From NCBI GenBank assembly GCA_023512345.1, contig JAILZT010000004.1, positions 62,001 to 126,000 of the forward strand: a stretch of 64,000 bases of DNA. The letters are read 5' to 3'. Made by a program: the position numbers and the translations under genes. Shown here piece by piece: positions 8,668-16,502 of this stretch (positions are counted from its first letter, which is position 1; each line of letters begins with the position of its first letter). The DNA comes from Paenibacillus sp. (GTDB lineage: Bacteria; Bacillota; Bacilli; Paenibacillales; Paenibacillaceae). The notes beneath the pieces were generated by a model that was given only the letters and a program-made list of their open reading frames with translations, ran no database searches and was not told the DNA's origin.

Positions 8668-9054
8668 GTGAACGCACAAAACGGATCAGCATTTATGCCC
8701 GACGAGGATTTGCTAAACACCATTTTGGCTGATTTAAAGCGGACAGTTAAAGAGTACACGACAGCTGCTACGGAGTCTAATTGTCCGTCTGTACGCCAGT
8801 CTTTTAATGAACTTACCATGGACACACTTCGCTTGCAGGGAGATCTGTATACACAAATGGGACAATTAAATATGTATACTGCCCCGGCTAAAGCATTGCG
8901 GTACGATCTGGATAAGCAGCTTCAATCCGCTCAGCAAATGCAGCAAAAGAGCCAGCAATTCGTGCAGCAAAAGGCCAGCGGGACAGAACCTTACACTCAA
9001 GCGCCAAATGTTCCCCTACATCAGCCTAACGTATCAACTTCTGTTTATATGTAA
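8668..9054 (+). CDS. CotF-like spore coat protein
   Basis: A GTG start after AAGGAGGT gives 128 residues. The helical core (EDLLNTILADLKRTVKEY, then SVRQSFNEL) matches the ferritin-like fold of CotF-family coat proteins, and the tail is rich in Gln and Ser with aromatic ends, as in coat components. It lies 69 bases after a smaller similar protein and ends at a good terminator, so the two probably form a short sporulation transcription unit. Confidence 0.82.
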   Translation: MNAQNGSAFMPDEDLLNTILADLKRTVKEYTTAATESNCPSVRQSFNELTMDTLRLQGDLYTQMGQLNMYTAPAKALRYDLDKQLQSAQQMQQKSQQFVQQKASGTEPYTQAPNVPLHQPNVSTSVYM

Positions 9055-9068
9055 CCCAATTTTTATAG

Positions 9069-9115
9069 AACCGCCTATTCATTACCGGTTGATCCGGGGA
9101 ATAGGTGGTTTTTTC
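9069..9115 (+). terminator. Rho-independent terminator after the coat-like genes
   Basis: AACCGCCTATTC (9069-9080) pairs with GAATAGGTGGTT (9099-9110), followed by TTTTC. Confidence 0.8.
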
Positions 9116-9223
9116 TTGTTTGCAGAGATGCTATTTTCATGTCATATTAGTAATAAAATCTTTTCGCATGCGGAGCAGCTTATTTGCTGTACGCCAGAGT
9201 GCGAACTATCCCGGAGGGAAGGC

Positions 9224-9724
9224 ATGCAGGAGATGAAAGAGTTAAAGAGGAAAGTGCTGGAACTGCTCAAGGAGGACGCGAGAAGCTCAACCGAGCTGAT
9301 GGCCACGCTGCTAGGAGCGGAAGAAGACGATGTGAAGATGGTCATTGAACAAATGGAGAAAGAGCATGTAATTGTAAAATACGCCACCGTTGTCAATTGG
9401 GACAAAGTGGATGATGAAAGAGTGACTGCCCTGATAGAGGTGCAAATCACCCCTGAAAGAGGCCGTGGTTTTGAAGGTATCGCCGAACGGATATATCTAT
9501 ACCCTCAAGTGAAGTCCGTCTACCTGATGTCCGGCGCTTATGATTTGCTGGTAGAAGTGGAAGGCCGCAATCTTAGAGAAGTCGCTAATTTTGTCTCCGA
9601 GAAGCTATCACCTATTGATGCCGTATTATCTACTAAAACAAACTTTACACTTAAAAAATACAAACAGGACGGGATCATTTTCGAGGAGCACGAGGAAGAC
9701 AACCGCCTGATGATCTCTCCGTAA
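9224..9724 (+). CDS. alaR: Lrp/AsnC-family transcriptional regulator, AlaR-like
   Basis: ATG at 9224 follows GGAGGG by 7 bases; the upstream extension of the frame reads through the preceding terminator and is discarded. The 166-residue product has an N-terminal winged helix (about 5-60) and a C-terminal RAM ligand-binding domain with the VYLMSGAYDLLVEVEG core. The aminotransferase follows after 13 bases. This gene order and size match alaR-alaT (yugG-yugH) of Bacillus subtilis, where the regulator governs alanine aminotransferase. The identity is inferred from order and family. Confidence 0.87.
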   Translation: MQEMKELKRKVLELLKEDARSSTELMATLLGAEEDDVKMVIEQMEKEHVIVKYATVVNWDKVDDERVTALIEVQITPERGRGFEGIAERIYLYPQVKSVYLMSGAYDLLVEVEGRNLREVANFVSEKLSPIDAVLSTKTNFTLKKYKQDGIIFEEHEEDNRLMISP

Positions 9725-9737
9725 AGGAAGTTAGAAT

Positions 9738-10958
9738 ATGATCACGAATAAAACCGAGCTAACCGCAGAGAGCAATAAGTCTATGAATTCTTATTTGGCA
9801 CCCCTGGTGCAACAAATTCAGCCATCGGGTATCCGCAAGTTTTTTGATTTGGCGGCAGGCAGTAAGGATATCATTTCCTTAGGTGTAGGGGAGCCTGATT
9901 TCAAGACGCCTTGGCATGTTAGGGAAGCTTGTGTTTATTCTCTGGAAAGAGGGTTCACAGGGTATACTTCCAATGCAGGTATGCCGGAGCTGCGGGAAGG
10001 CATAGCTAACTATCTACACTCCCGATTTGCAGTGGAATACAATCCTGCCGACCAGATTATTGCAACAGTAGGCGGAAGTGAGGCTATTGATTTGGCTTTG
10101 CGGGCGCTGATCGCACCGGGGGATGAAATCCTGATTCCTGAGCCTTGTTACATTTCATATTCTCCTATTACGGCTATTGGCGGCGGCATTCCTGTCGGTA
10201 TTGAGACGTTTGGTGAAGATAACTTTAAGCTTACTGCAGAAGGGCTTGAGGCTAAGATTACACCTCGTTCCAAAATCTTAATTCTCTGTTATCCGAGCAA
10301 CCCTACTGGAGCCATCATGACAAGGGCCGATTGGGAGCCGATTGCTAAGGTTGTTGAAAAGCATGATCTAATTGTTATATCCGATGAAATCTATGCAGAG
10401 TTAACGTATGGAAGCAATCATGTGAGTTTTGCCTCATTACCGGGAATGATGGACCGGACAATTCTTGTCAGCGGTTTTTCCAAGGCTTTTGCAATGACGG
10501 GCTGGCGAATGGGATATGCCTGTGGTCATCCGGACTTGATTTCCGCCATGCTTAAGATTCATCAGTATACCGTGATGTGTGCACCTTCTATGGGTCAGGT
10601 AGCAGCACTGGAGGCATTGACCAACGGCCTCGAGGAAAAAGATCGGATGGCGGATTCTTATAACCAGCGTCGACGTTTGATCGTTAAGGGACTGAGGGAT
10701 GCCGGACTTGAATGTCATGAGCCGCAAGGGGCCTTTTACGCTTTCCCAAGCATTCAGGACACGGGTTTGACTTCTGATCAGTTTGCCCAGCGTTTGCTGC
10801 GGGAATATAAGGTAGCCGCTGTTCCGGGAAGTGTCTTCGGACTCGGCGGTGAGGGCTATTTACGCTGCTCCTACGCTACTTCAGTATCACAGTTGAACGA
10901 AGCCGTGGAGCGTATTGGTGCTTTCGTAATGCAACTGAAACAGGAAAGAAACGAATAA
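9738..10958 (+). CDS. alaT: Class I/II aminotransferase, AlaT-like
   Basis: This is a 406-residue fold-type I PLP enzyme. Visible motifs are YTSNAGMPELRE, the NPTGA loop, the aspartate of ISDEIYAEL, the PLP lysine in SGFSKAFAMTGWRMGY, and an arginine near the end (YLRCSYATS) that binds the substrate carboxylate. It should transfer amino groups between an amino acid (probably alanine) and 2-oxoglutarate or pyruvate in the cytosol. It is in an operon with the Lrp-type regulator 13 bases upstream. Substrate assignment rests on the alaR-alaT gene order. Confidence 0.9.
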   Translation: MITNKTELTAESNKSMNSYLAPLVQQIQPSGIRKFFDLAAGSKDIISLGVGEPDFKTPWHVREACVYSLERGFTGYTSNAGMPELREGIANYLHSRFAVEYNPADQIIATVGGSEAIDLALRALIAPGDEILIPEPCYISYSPITAIGGGIPVGIETFGEDNFKLTAEGLEAKITPRSKILILCYPSNPTGAIMTRADWEPIAKVVEKHDLIVISDEIYAELTYGSNHVSFASLPGMMDRTILVSGFSKAFAMTGWRMGYACGHPDLISAMLKIHQYTVMCAPSMGQVAALEALTNGLEEKDRMADSYNQRRRLIVKGLRDAGLECHEPQGAFYAFPSIQDTGLTSDQFAQRLLREYKVAAVPGSVFGLGGEGYLRCSYATSVSQLNEAVERIGAFVMQLKQERNE

Positions 10959-11020
10959 CGAAAATAGTACTATAGCAAATCCCCTCACTTCATGGTATTA
11001 TTTTACTTTGAAAGTAATAA

Positions 11021-11041
11021 TGCCCTTTAAAGGGCAGTTTT
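11021..11041 (+). terminator. Palindromic hairpin, possible terminator
   Basis: TGCCCTTTAAAGGGCA (11021-11036) is a perfect palindrome followed by GTTTT. It stands 62 bases after the aminotransferase stop. A second weaker inverted repeat (ATTATT...AATAAT) flanks it. Confidence 0.45.
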
Positions 11042-11136
11042 ACTCTAAGAACTATGCGTTTGCGTGGAAATTGGATCAATTTTTGATGCTTATTCTTTAG
11101 CACTCGCTTAATAATACTTTTTTAGGAGGGATGATT

Positions 11137-11388
11137 GTGCTTATTGCCGATTATTACTTACCTTCCTATGGTGGAGAGTTTTCCCTGGGTAATGGGAAAC
11201 GAACCTCCAAGGGTGATTCATCTGAGCGCAGACTCTCTCTGGAAAATGAAATTATGATACTCCGCCAACGGATGGAGCAGCTTTTTTTACAGGAGAAATC
11301 ATTTACCTCAGATAATGTAATAGAAATCAGCAGTTTATTGGATTTAAAGATCAATGAGTATATGAAGGTACGACCTCGCAGGAACTAA
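11137..11388 (+). CDS. Spo0E-like aspartyl-phosphate phosphatase
   Basis: The GTG at 11137 is preferred over the ATG at 11131, because AGGAGGG ends at 11130 and would touch that ATG. The product has 83 residues. It has two helices, the second with ISSLLDLKINEYMK, which fits the Spo0E signature (usually SQELD, here SSLLD). Family members dephosphorylate Spo0A~P and so hold back sporulation. The N-terminal 25 residues are polar and not typical. The variant signature makes activity uncertain; family membership is likely. Confidence 0.72.
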   Translation: MLIADYYLPSYGGEFSLGNGKRTSKGDSSERRLSLENEIMILRQRMEQLFLQEKSFTSDNVIEISSLLDLKINEYMKVRPRRN

Positions 11389-11404
11389 ATTCCACGCGTC
11401 GCTT

Positions 11405-11430
11405 AGAGGACCCTATGGGTCCTCTTTTTA
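11405..11430 (+). terminator. Rho-independent terminator
   Basis: AGAGGACCC (11405-11413), loop TAT, GGGTCCTCT (11417-11425), then TTTTT. Confidence 0.85.
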
Positions 11431-11591
11431 TCGTTAATTTGTATAGTTTACGGACAAACAATATACACCTTATTGTCTTATAGGATAAATTGGCAGTGAG
11501 GAAGTATTCTTATTCACATGTCTTTAGTTGCCTTCTATATATAAGAAGGATTAAACTATTATTATATGTTTTTTAGGATTAAGGGGGAAGA

Positions 11592-12146
11592 ATGGTGAGA
11601 GGAAAGTGGAAGGGCGCTAGTATTGCTACGCTCCTGTTATTGATGGCCTTGATTTCAGGTTGTGGAGGCAGTGATGAAAATACGGTTACGTTGTTCTTAA
11701 TGGATCAAGCGGGAATTCCAAGTACCATCGGTGAGACTTTGGAGAAGGGCTTGAAAGAGAAGCTAGCTCCCGATCTTAAGGTCGAGGTCAATGCTATGGG
11801 CCTGTACAACATACAAAAGCTTATGGTTGAGTATGCAGCTGGCATGAATGACATTATGATTTTGTCGAAAGAGGATGTTATTAATTACGGTAAAAATGGT
11901 GCAAACCTGCCTTTGGATGAATATTTCTCACCTGCTGATTACCCTGAGGGCGTCTTTGAAGGTGGAATTGAGGTTGAGGGTGAAGATGAACTCAAAATGG
12001 AGAAACATTTATATGGGATTCCTGCCTCCGAGCTGAAAATGTTCAAGGATGCGGGATTTGCGCCTGAAGAATTGTTAATTACAGTGGCAGTGTCTACAGA
12101 TAGCATGGAACAAAGTGTCGCAGCAATTAAAGCAATGATGGAATAA
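11592..12146 (+). CDS. Lipoprotein of unknown function
   Basis: This 184-residue protein has a clear lipoprotein signal peptide: basic MVRGKWKG, a hydrophobic run, then the lipobox LISGC (cysteine near residue 24). The mature part (TLFLMDQAGIP, later MNDIMILSKEDVINYG) has the look of half of a periplasmic solute-binding fold, but it is too short for a full binding protein. No known domain is recognised. It precedes the cobalamin adenosyltransferase by 40 bases, so cotranscription is possible. Confidence 0.75.
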   Translation: MVRGKWKGASIATLLLLMALISGCGGSDENTVTLFLMDQAGIPSTIGETLEKGLKEKLAPDLKVEVNAMGLYNIQKLMVEYAAGMNDIMILSKEDVINYGKNGANLPLDEYFSPADYPEGVFEGGIEVEGEDELKMEKHLYGIPASELKMFKDAGFAPEELLITVAVSTDSMEQSVAAIKAMME

Positions 12147-12186
12147 GTGAAGACTATTCCTTAACCCCTTAGAGGAGGATGAACCT

Positions 12187-12753
12187 ATGGCGATTTATAC
12201 ACGTACGGGAGATAAAGGTGAGACTTCGGTCATTGGCGGTCGGGTAGGTAAGGATGATGTCCGAGTGGAGGCTTATGGAACGATAGATGAGTTGAACTGC
12301 TTTGTGGGGCAAGCCCGGAGCTTAATGGACGGAGAGAACTTCGCAGATGTTCGTGAACAGCTGCTGGAAATTCAGCATGAGCTGTTTGATTGTGGTACGG
12401 ATTTAGCATTCATGAATATTAGTGAGACTACTAAGTATATGGTGAAAAGTGAGATGATTGTACGACTGGAAAGCTGGATCGACAGTCTGCAGGATGAGAA
12501 CCCGAAGCTGGAACGTTTTATCCTGCCAGGTGGAAGTCAGTTGGCTTCAGTTGTCCATATCTGCCGAACCGTTTGCCGACGTGCAGAACGGCGTGCAGTG
12601 ACACTGGGTCGAAGTGCAGATATTAACCCTGAAGCGGTTATTTATCTGAATCGGTTATCGGACTACTTCTTTGCACTTGCCCGTGTGGCAAATACTCGTA
12701 CGGGAATTGCTGACGTGGAATATGTGCGCAGTAAAAAGGTGTTCCGTAACTAA
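12187..12753 (+). CDS. yvqK: Cob(I)alamin adenosyltransferase, PduO type
   Basis: This 188-residue protein begins with the ATP-binding signature YTRTGDKGETS and continues with VEAYGTIDELN. The C-terminal helices carry RTVCRRAERR, with the arginines that bind the triphosphate. It transfers the adenosyl group of ATP to reduced corrin cobalt, making coenzyme B12. AGAGGAGG lies upstream of the ATG. The pseudouridine synthase starts 2 bases after its stop, so translation is probably coupled. No other cobalamin gene is in the window. Confidence 0.92.
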   Translation: MAIYTRTGDKGETSVIGGRVGKDDVRVEAYGTIDELNCFVGQARSLMDGENFADVREQLLEIQHELFDCGTDLAFMNISETTKYMVKSEMIVRLESWIDSLQDENPKLERFILPGGSQLASVVHICRTVCRRAERRAVTLGRSADINPEAVIYLNRLSDYFFALARVANTRTGIADVEYVRSKKVFRN

Positions 12754-12754
12754 T

Positions 12755-13726
12755 ATGACCAGTTATTACTCGCCGCTTACTTATATTATTCCTTCTGCCG
12801 AGGATGACTGGCTGCTGAAAACGATCCTGCACAAACGGATGGATGTATCCCGCAAGCTATTGTCGCGCCTGAAGCAGACGGAGCAGGGGATCACCCTTAA
12901 CGGAGAGCGTGTCTATATCAGCGTTCGTGTTAAGGCCGGAGATATCGTGCAGATTCGGATGGAGACGGAGGAATCTGAGGATATTTTACCTCAGCCGATT
13001 CCATTTGACATTTTATACGAAGACGAGCATTTGCTTGTCATTAATAAAGCAGCGGGCATCATTGTTCATCCAACGCATGGGCATTATACCGATACACTAG
13101 CAAATGGAGTTGTCTATTATTGGAGGCAAAAGCAGGAGCAATTTCGCTTTCGGCCTGTACATCGGCTCGATCAGGAAACCTCTGGCGTACTTGTCATTGC
13201 GAAGAATCCATACGTCCACCAGCATATCTCGGAGCAGATGATTGCTGGGACAGTGGACAAACGTTATACCGCGTTTGTTCATGGTGCTCCAGAAGAGCTT
13301 TCTGGTGATATTGACGGCCCGATCGACCGGGACCCGGATGAACCCCATAGACGTATCGTGACGCCTGATGGATATCCTTCCTTAACGCGTTATGTAGTTA
13401 AGGAAACCTACACCCATGGCTCATATGTAGAGTTGAAGCTGGAAAGCGGGCGTACCCATCAAATTCGTGTACACATGACCTCCATTGGCTGTCCACTGAT
13501 TGGTGACAGGATGTATCGTCACGGTCTCTACGGACTCTCAGACGGGACTTCTGCTCAGGCTGAGCAGTTGGAGGTTGTTGCTGCACTGGACGCAGCTATC
13601 CCGCGTCAGGCGCTTCATGCAGTGCGTCTGTCGTTCAGGCACCCGGTGCTGCTGCGGGAGATGACCTTCGAGGCCCCGCTGCCGCCCGACATGGCAGCAC
13701 TCAAGGACAAGCTCAGCAACGCCTAG
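12755..13726 (+). CDS. RluA-family pseudouridine synthase
   Basis: The start is ATG at 12755, 2 bases after the preceding stop; upstream in-frame codons lie inside the other gene. The 323-residue product has an S4-like RNA-binding region (about 25-75) and the RluA catalytic motif HRLDQETSGVLV with the nucleophilic aspartate, then KRYTAFVHG and GRTHQIRVH. It isomerises uridine to pseudouridine in rRNA or tRNA. Several paralogues usually coexist (RluD, YjbO, YhcT types) and the target cannot be told here. The last 60 bases are more GC-rich than the rest. Confidence 0.9.
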   Translation: MTSYYSPLTYIIPSAEDDWLLKTILHKRMDVSRKLLSRLKQTEQGITLNGERVYISVRVKAGDIVQIRMETEESEDILPQPIPFDILYEDEHLLVINKAAGIIVHPTHGHYTDTLANGVVYYWRQKQEQFRFRPVHRLDQETSGVLVIAKNPYVHQHISEQMIAGTVDKRYTAFVHGAPEELSGDIDGPIDRDPDEPHRRIVTPDGYPSLTRYVVKETYTHGSYVELKLESGRTHQIRVHMTSIGCPLIGDRMYRHGLYGLSDGTSAQAEQLEVVAALDAAIPRQALHAVRLSFRHPVLLREMTFEAPLPPDMAALKDKLSNA

Positions 13727-13795
13727 CTTGAGAATAGGTGATTTTATGAATCCGGCAATGAAGTAACGAAGGGGAATTTTGGAACTGTAGAAGCG

Positions 13796-13902
13796 GAAGC
13801 GTTCGCCCGAAAGCTTTCCGTAGGAAAGCTCGCTTCGAAAGCATAAGCTATCCCCGGATTTAATCCGCTAAGGCGGAACAAAATCAAATAAATCTGGGGA
13901 TA
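13796..13902. repeat. Structured intergenic element with two adjacent hairpins
   Basis: The first hairpin joins GAAGCG (13796-13801) to CGCTTC (13831-13836) and AGCTTTCC (13812-13819) to GGAAAGCT (13823-13830), leaving a one-sided 10-base bulge. The second joins TATCCCCGGATTTA (13849-13862) to TAAATCTGGGGATA (13889-13902), with an inner TCCGC/GCGGA stem-loop. There is no U-tract and no ORF. It looks like a dispersed intergenic repeat rather than a terminator, and it fills the gap between two plus-strand genes. Confidence 0.6.
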
Positions 13903-13970
13903 ATAGCGATCGGAAGTCCAAATATTCCACGTAGTTACGAAATAATCAGCCGGATATCAAGGAGTAGACT

Positions 13971-14375
13971 ATGAGCAAACTTACAATATATCAATATCCA
14001 AAATGCAGCACCTGCCGCAGCGCTGTCAAATGGCTGCAGGGTCAAGGACATGAGCTTCAGCTTCAACATATAGCCGAGCAGCCGCCAAGTGTAGAGGAAC
14101 TGCGTTCATTAGTGGCAAATAGCGGGCTGGAATTAAAGAAGTTTTTTAATACAAGCGGTGAAGTGTACAAGACTCTGGACCTTAAGAGCAAGCTGGCGAA
14201 TCTCAGTGAGCAGGAGCAGTTAGAGCTGCTGTCGGCTCATGGCATGCTGATCAAACGCCCCATTGTCAGTGATGGGCAGAAGGTTACGGTAGGATTTAAG
14301 GAAGAGCAATACGCAGAAGCTTGGAGTAATGTTTTAACATCATCAACATCATCAACATCATCAACATCATTATAA
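13971..14375 (+). CDS. ArsC/Spx-family protein
   Basis: This 134-residue thioredoxin-fold protein of the arsenate reductase/Spx family has the CxxC motif in YQYPKCSTCRSAVKWL, a lysine-containing LKKFFNTSGEVYK segment and the KRPIV strand. It resembles YusI-type members rather than Spx itself, and no RNA-polymerase-binding signature is evident. The last dozen residues are a Ser/Thr run (TSSTSSTSSTSL) made by four copies of a 9-base repeat, which is unusual for the family and probably a recent slippage product. Confidence 0.85.
   Translation: MSKLTIYQYPKCSTCRSAVKWLQGQGHELQLQHIAEQPPSVEELRSLVANSGLELKKFFNTSGEVYKTLDLKSKLANLSEQEQLELLSAHGMLIKRPIVSDGQKVTVGFKEEQYAEAWSNVLTSSTSSTSSTSL
14337..14372 (+). 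repeat. Tandem 9-base repeat inside the ArsC-like gene
   Basis: Four head-to-tail copies of ACATCATCA, the last with one change, encode the C-terminal Thr-Ser-Ser units. Being a multiple of three, copy-number change keeps the frame. Confidence 0.75.
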
Positions 14376-14393
14376 ACAAGGGAGAGGTTACAC

Positions 14394-15320
14394 ATGGCAC
14401 CAGAAACATCAAGCCGGATTATGATCGTTGACGGAATGGCTTTGCTGTTCAGGGCCTTTTATGCTTCTGCTTATGGAGGATATATACGCAAGACCAAAGC
14501 TGGATTGCCAACGAATGCGGTTTATGGATTTTTACAGTATTTTTTCGATGCGGTATCTACCTTTGAACCGACTCACGTAGTGTGCTGCTGGGATATGGGT
14601 AAAGGGACGTTCCGTACTGAGAAATATGATGGATATAAATCCAATAGGGTCGAGCCCCCACTCGAGCTGATCCCTCAATTTGACCTGGTCAAAGAGGTAG
14701 TAGCTGAACTGGGTGTGCCGAATATAGGATTAGTAGGGTATGAAGCGGATGATTGTATCGGAACCTTGTCTTCTTGCTTCAGCGAAGAATCAGAGGTATA
14801 CATTCTAACTGGTGATCACGATATGCTGCAGTTGGTAAATGATAAGGTTAAAGTCGTTATTATGAAAAAAGGCCGCTCTAACTATAAAGTGTATGATCCT
14901 GCCGAACTGCTGGAGGAAAGAGGGTTAACTCCGCTGCAAGTCGTTGACTTGAAGGGCTTCATGGGTGATACAAGCGATAATTACCCAGGAGTAAAAGGGA
15001 TTGGTGAGAAAACTGCACTTAAGCTGATTACGGAATACGGCACGGTCGAGGGTGTTATCGAGAATTTACACCTGCTGCCAAAAGGCGTGCGGGCCAAAAT
15101 CGAAGCCGATCTGGACATGCTGCATTTATCACGTGAGCTGGCTAAGATCCATTGTAATGTACCGATTGTCTGCACGTTGACTGAATGTCTGTGGGAATTG
15201 CAGAGAGAAACAGCAACACGCAAGTTCCGGGAGCTGGAGTTCGACAGCCTAATGCATCTGATTGCTTCCGTTCGGGATGACAGGGGCATTGTGCAGATCG
15301 AGCTTGGAGATTTGGGTTAG
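14394..15320 (+). CDS. 5'-3' exonuclease (PolA N-terminal domain-like)
   Basis: This 308-residue FEN-type nuclease has an N-terminal PIN-like domain with metal-binding acids in IMIVDGMALLFRAFY, EADDCIGTL and LTGDHDMLQL, and a helix-hairpin-helix with GDTSDNYPGVKGIGEKTA. It corresponds to the stand-alone exonuclease (YpcP/Fen type) of Firmicutes, which removes RNA primers or 5' flaps. It starts 18 bases after the ArsC-like gene with AGGGAGAGG upstream. The catalytic acids appear complete. Confidence 0.92.
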   Translation: MAPETSSRIMIVDGMALLFRAFYASAYGGYIRKTKAGLPTNAVYGFLQYFFDAVSTFEPTHVVCCWDMGKGTFRTEKYDGYKSNRVEPPLELIPQFDLVKEVVAELGVPNIGLVGYEADDCIGTLSSCFSEESEVYILTGDHDMLQLVNDKVKVVIMKKGRSNYKVYDPAELLEERGLTPLQVVDLKGFMGDTSDNYPGVKGIGEKTALKLITEYGTVEGVIENLHLLPKGVRAKIEADLDMLHLSRELAKIHCNVPIVCTLTECLWELQRETATRKFRELEFDSLMHLIASVRDDRGIVQIELGDLG

Positions 15321-15361
15321 ACATAAGTGAATGGGACGATAGGTGTCCCTAGTTCAATAAG

Positions 15362-15406
15362 GAGCATTCCAAGAGTCTATAAGACTTAGGGAATGTTCTT
15401 TTTTTT
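15362..15406 (+). terminator. Rho-independent terminator
   Basis: CATTCC (15365-15370) pairs with GGAATG (15390-15395) around an inner AGTCT/AGACT stem, followed by a run of eight T. Confidence 0.8.
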
Positions 15407-15439
15407 CGCGAATTATCTAGTATTTGTAATAGGTTGACT

Positions 15440-15461
15440 CCATCTGTACCGGTATAGATGG
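15440..15461. promoter_or_regulatory. Upstream palindrome, possible operator
   Basis: The arms CCATCT and AGATGG flank a TACCGGTA core, giving a 22-base palindrome with a single mismatched pair. It lies about 70 bases upstream of the predicted start of transcription of the EamA gene. Confidence 0.4.
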
Positions 15462-15473
15462 TGTTTTAAAAGA

Positions 15474-15502
15474 TTGTAGCGTGCCTATCCGCATAGTATA
15501 TT
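15474..15502 (+). promoter_or_regulatory. Predicted sigma-A promoter of the EamA gene
   Basis: TTGTAG (15474-15479), a 17-base spacer and TATATT (15497-15502). Confidence 0.5.
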
Positions 15503-15508
15503 GATGTC

Positions 15509-15522
15509 ATTGTCCGGACAAT
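15509..15522. promoter_or_regulatory. Perfect palindrome at the predicted transcription start
   Basis: ATTGTCCGGACAAT is a perfect 14-base palindrome starting 7 bases after the -10 box, a position where a bound repressor would block initiation. The convergent MocR regulator is one candidate ligand. Confidence 0.45.
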
Positions 15523-15548
15523 ACATTCACTGATTTCGGAGGTGCCCC

Positions 15549-16496
15549 ATGAAATTAAGACACAGTAAAGCTGCGGCTTATATGGCTGCTATCGGATACG
15601 CCACTATTATCGGCTTTTCCTTTCTGTTCGTTAAACAGACTGTGACTATGGCCAATCCCCTTGATGTACTGGCCCACCGATTTCTTTTGGGTTTCGCTGC
15701 GGTTGGGATCCCGTTTCTCTTCGGTTGGATACGATTCAGCTTCTCCCTTCGTGATATTTGGAGGCTTCTGCCGCTTGGGTTGTTGTCCCCTGTGTTGTTC
15801 TTTGCTCTCCAGGCTTATGGTCTGCTAAGCGCTTCTTCATCGGAAGCAGGTATTATCCTAGCGATGGTTCCTTTACTTACAACGCCGTTCGCCGCTTTTT
15901 TTCTGAAAGAGCGCACGAGTTCCATTCAAAAACTCTTTATACTGCTGTCCGTCTCCGGTGTGGTTTATATCTTTGTTATGAAGGGTGGGGCGGGCTGGAG
16001 TGAAGATAATCTATCGGGATTGATTTTACTACTGTTGTCCGCACTTTCCCTTGCGGGTTATAGTGTGCTGGCCCGCCCGTTAACAAAGAAATACACGCCG
16101 GTGGAAATCGCATTAGTCACGATGGGTATGGGTTTTGTTATTTTTAATGTGGCTGCACTGTTCCGACATGGAGCTGCTGGCGATATGGAAGCTTTCTTGA
16201 AGCCATTCACTGAACCCCAATACGTGTTAGCACTTATGTATCTAGGTATCTTATCTTCATTAGGGAGCACTCTGCTCTCAAATTATGCTTTAAGCCAGCT
16301 GGAGGCCTCGAAGGTGAGTGTATTTAATAATTTATCGACGATCATTTCGATGCTGGCTGGGGCTCTGATTTTACAAGAAAAGCTGACAAGCGCTCACTTG
16401 ATTGGCACCTTCTTGATTATAGTCGGGGTGCTTGGTACGAATATGGGGCGGGTTAGGGTGAAGAATCGGCCAGCCGCTAAGGAATTTGATGCGTAA
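15549..16496 (+). CDS. EamA-family (DMT) transporter
   Basis: This 315-residue protein has ten predicted membrane segments in two homologous halves, each an EamA domain. Typical features are AHRFLLGF in the first half and GTLLSNYALSQLEASKVSVF in the second. Members export amino acids or other metabolites; the substrate is unknown. The ATG follows CGGAGGTG. It is convergent with a MocR-type regulator only 6 bases away, and such regulators often control a neighbouring transporter. Two palindromes lie in its promoter region. Confidence 0.92.
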   Translation: MKLRHSKAAAYMAAIGYATIIGFSFLFVKQTVTMANPLDVLAHRFLLGFAAVGIPFLFGWIRFSFSLRDIWRLLPLGLLSPVLFFALQAYGLLSASSSEAGIILAMVPLLTTPFAAFFLKERTSSIQKLFILLSVSGVVYIFVMKGGAGWSEDNLSGLILLLLSALSLAGYSVLARPLTKKYTPVEIALVTMGMGFVIFNVAALFRHGAAGDMEAFLKPFTEPQYVLALMYLGILSSLGSTLLSNYALSQLEASKVSVFNNLSTIISMLAGALILQEKLTSAHLIGTFLIIVGVLGTNMGRVRVKNRPAAKEFDA

Positions 16497-16502
16497 AAGG
16501 AA

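Noticed and set aside
9008..9223. 72-codon N-terminal extension of the AlaR-like gene
   Set aside because: It crosses the terminator of the coat-like genes and does not resemble the family N terminus.
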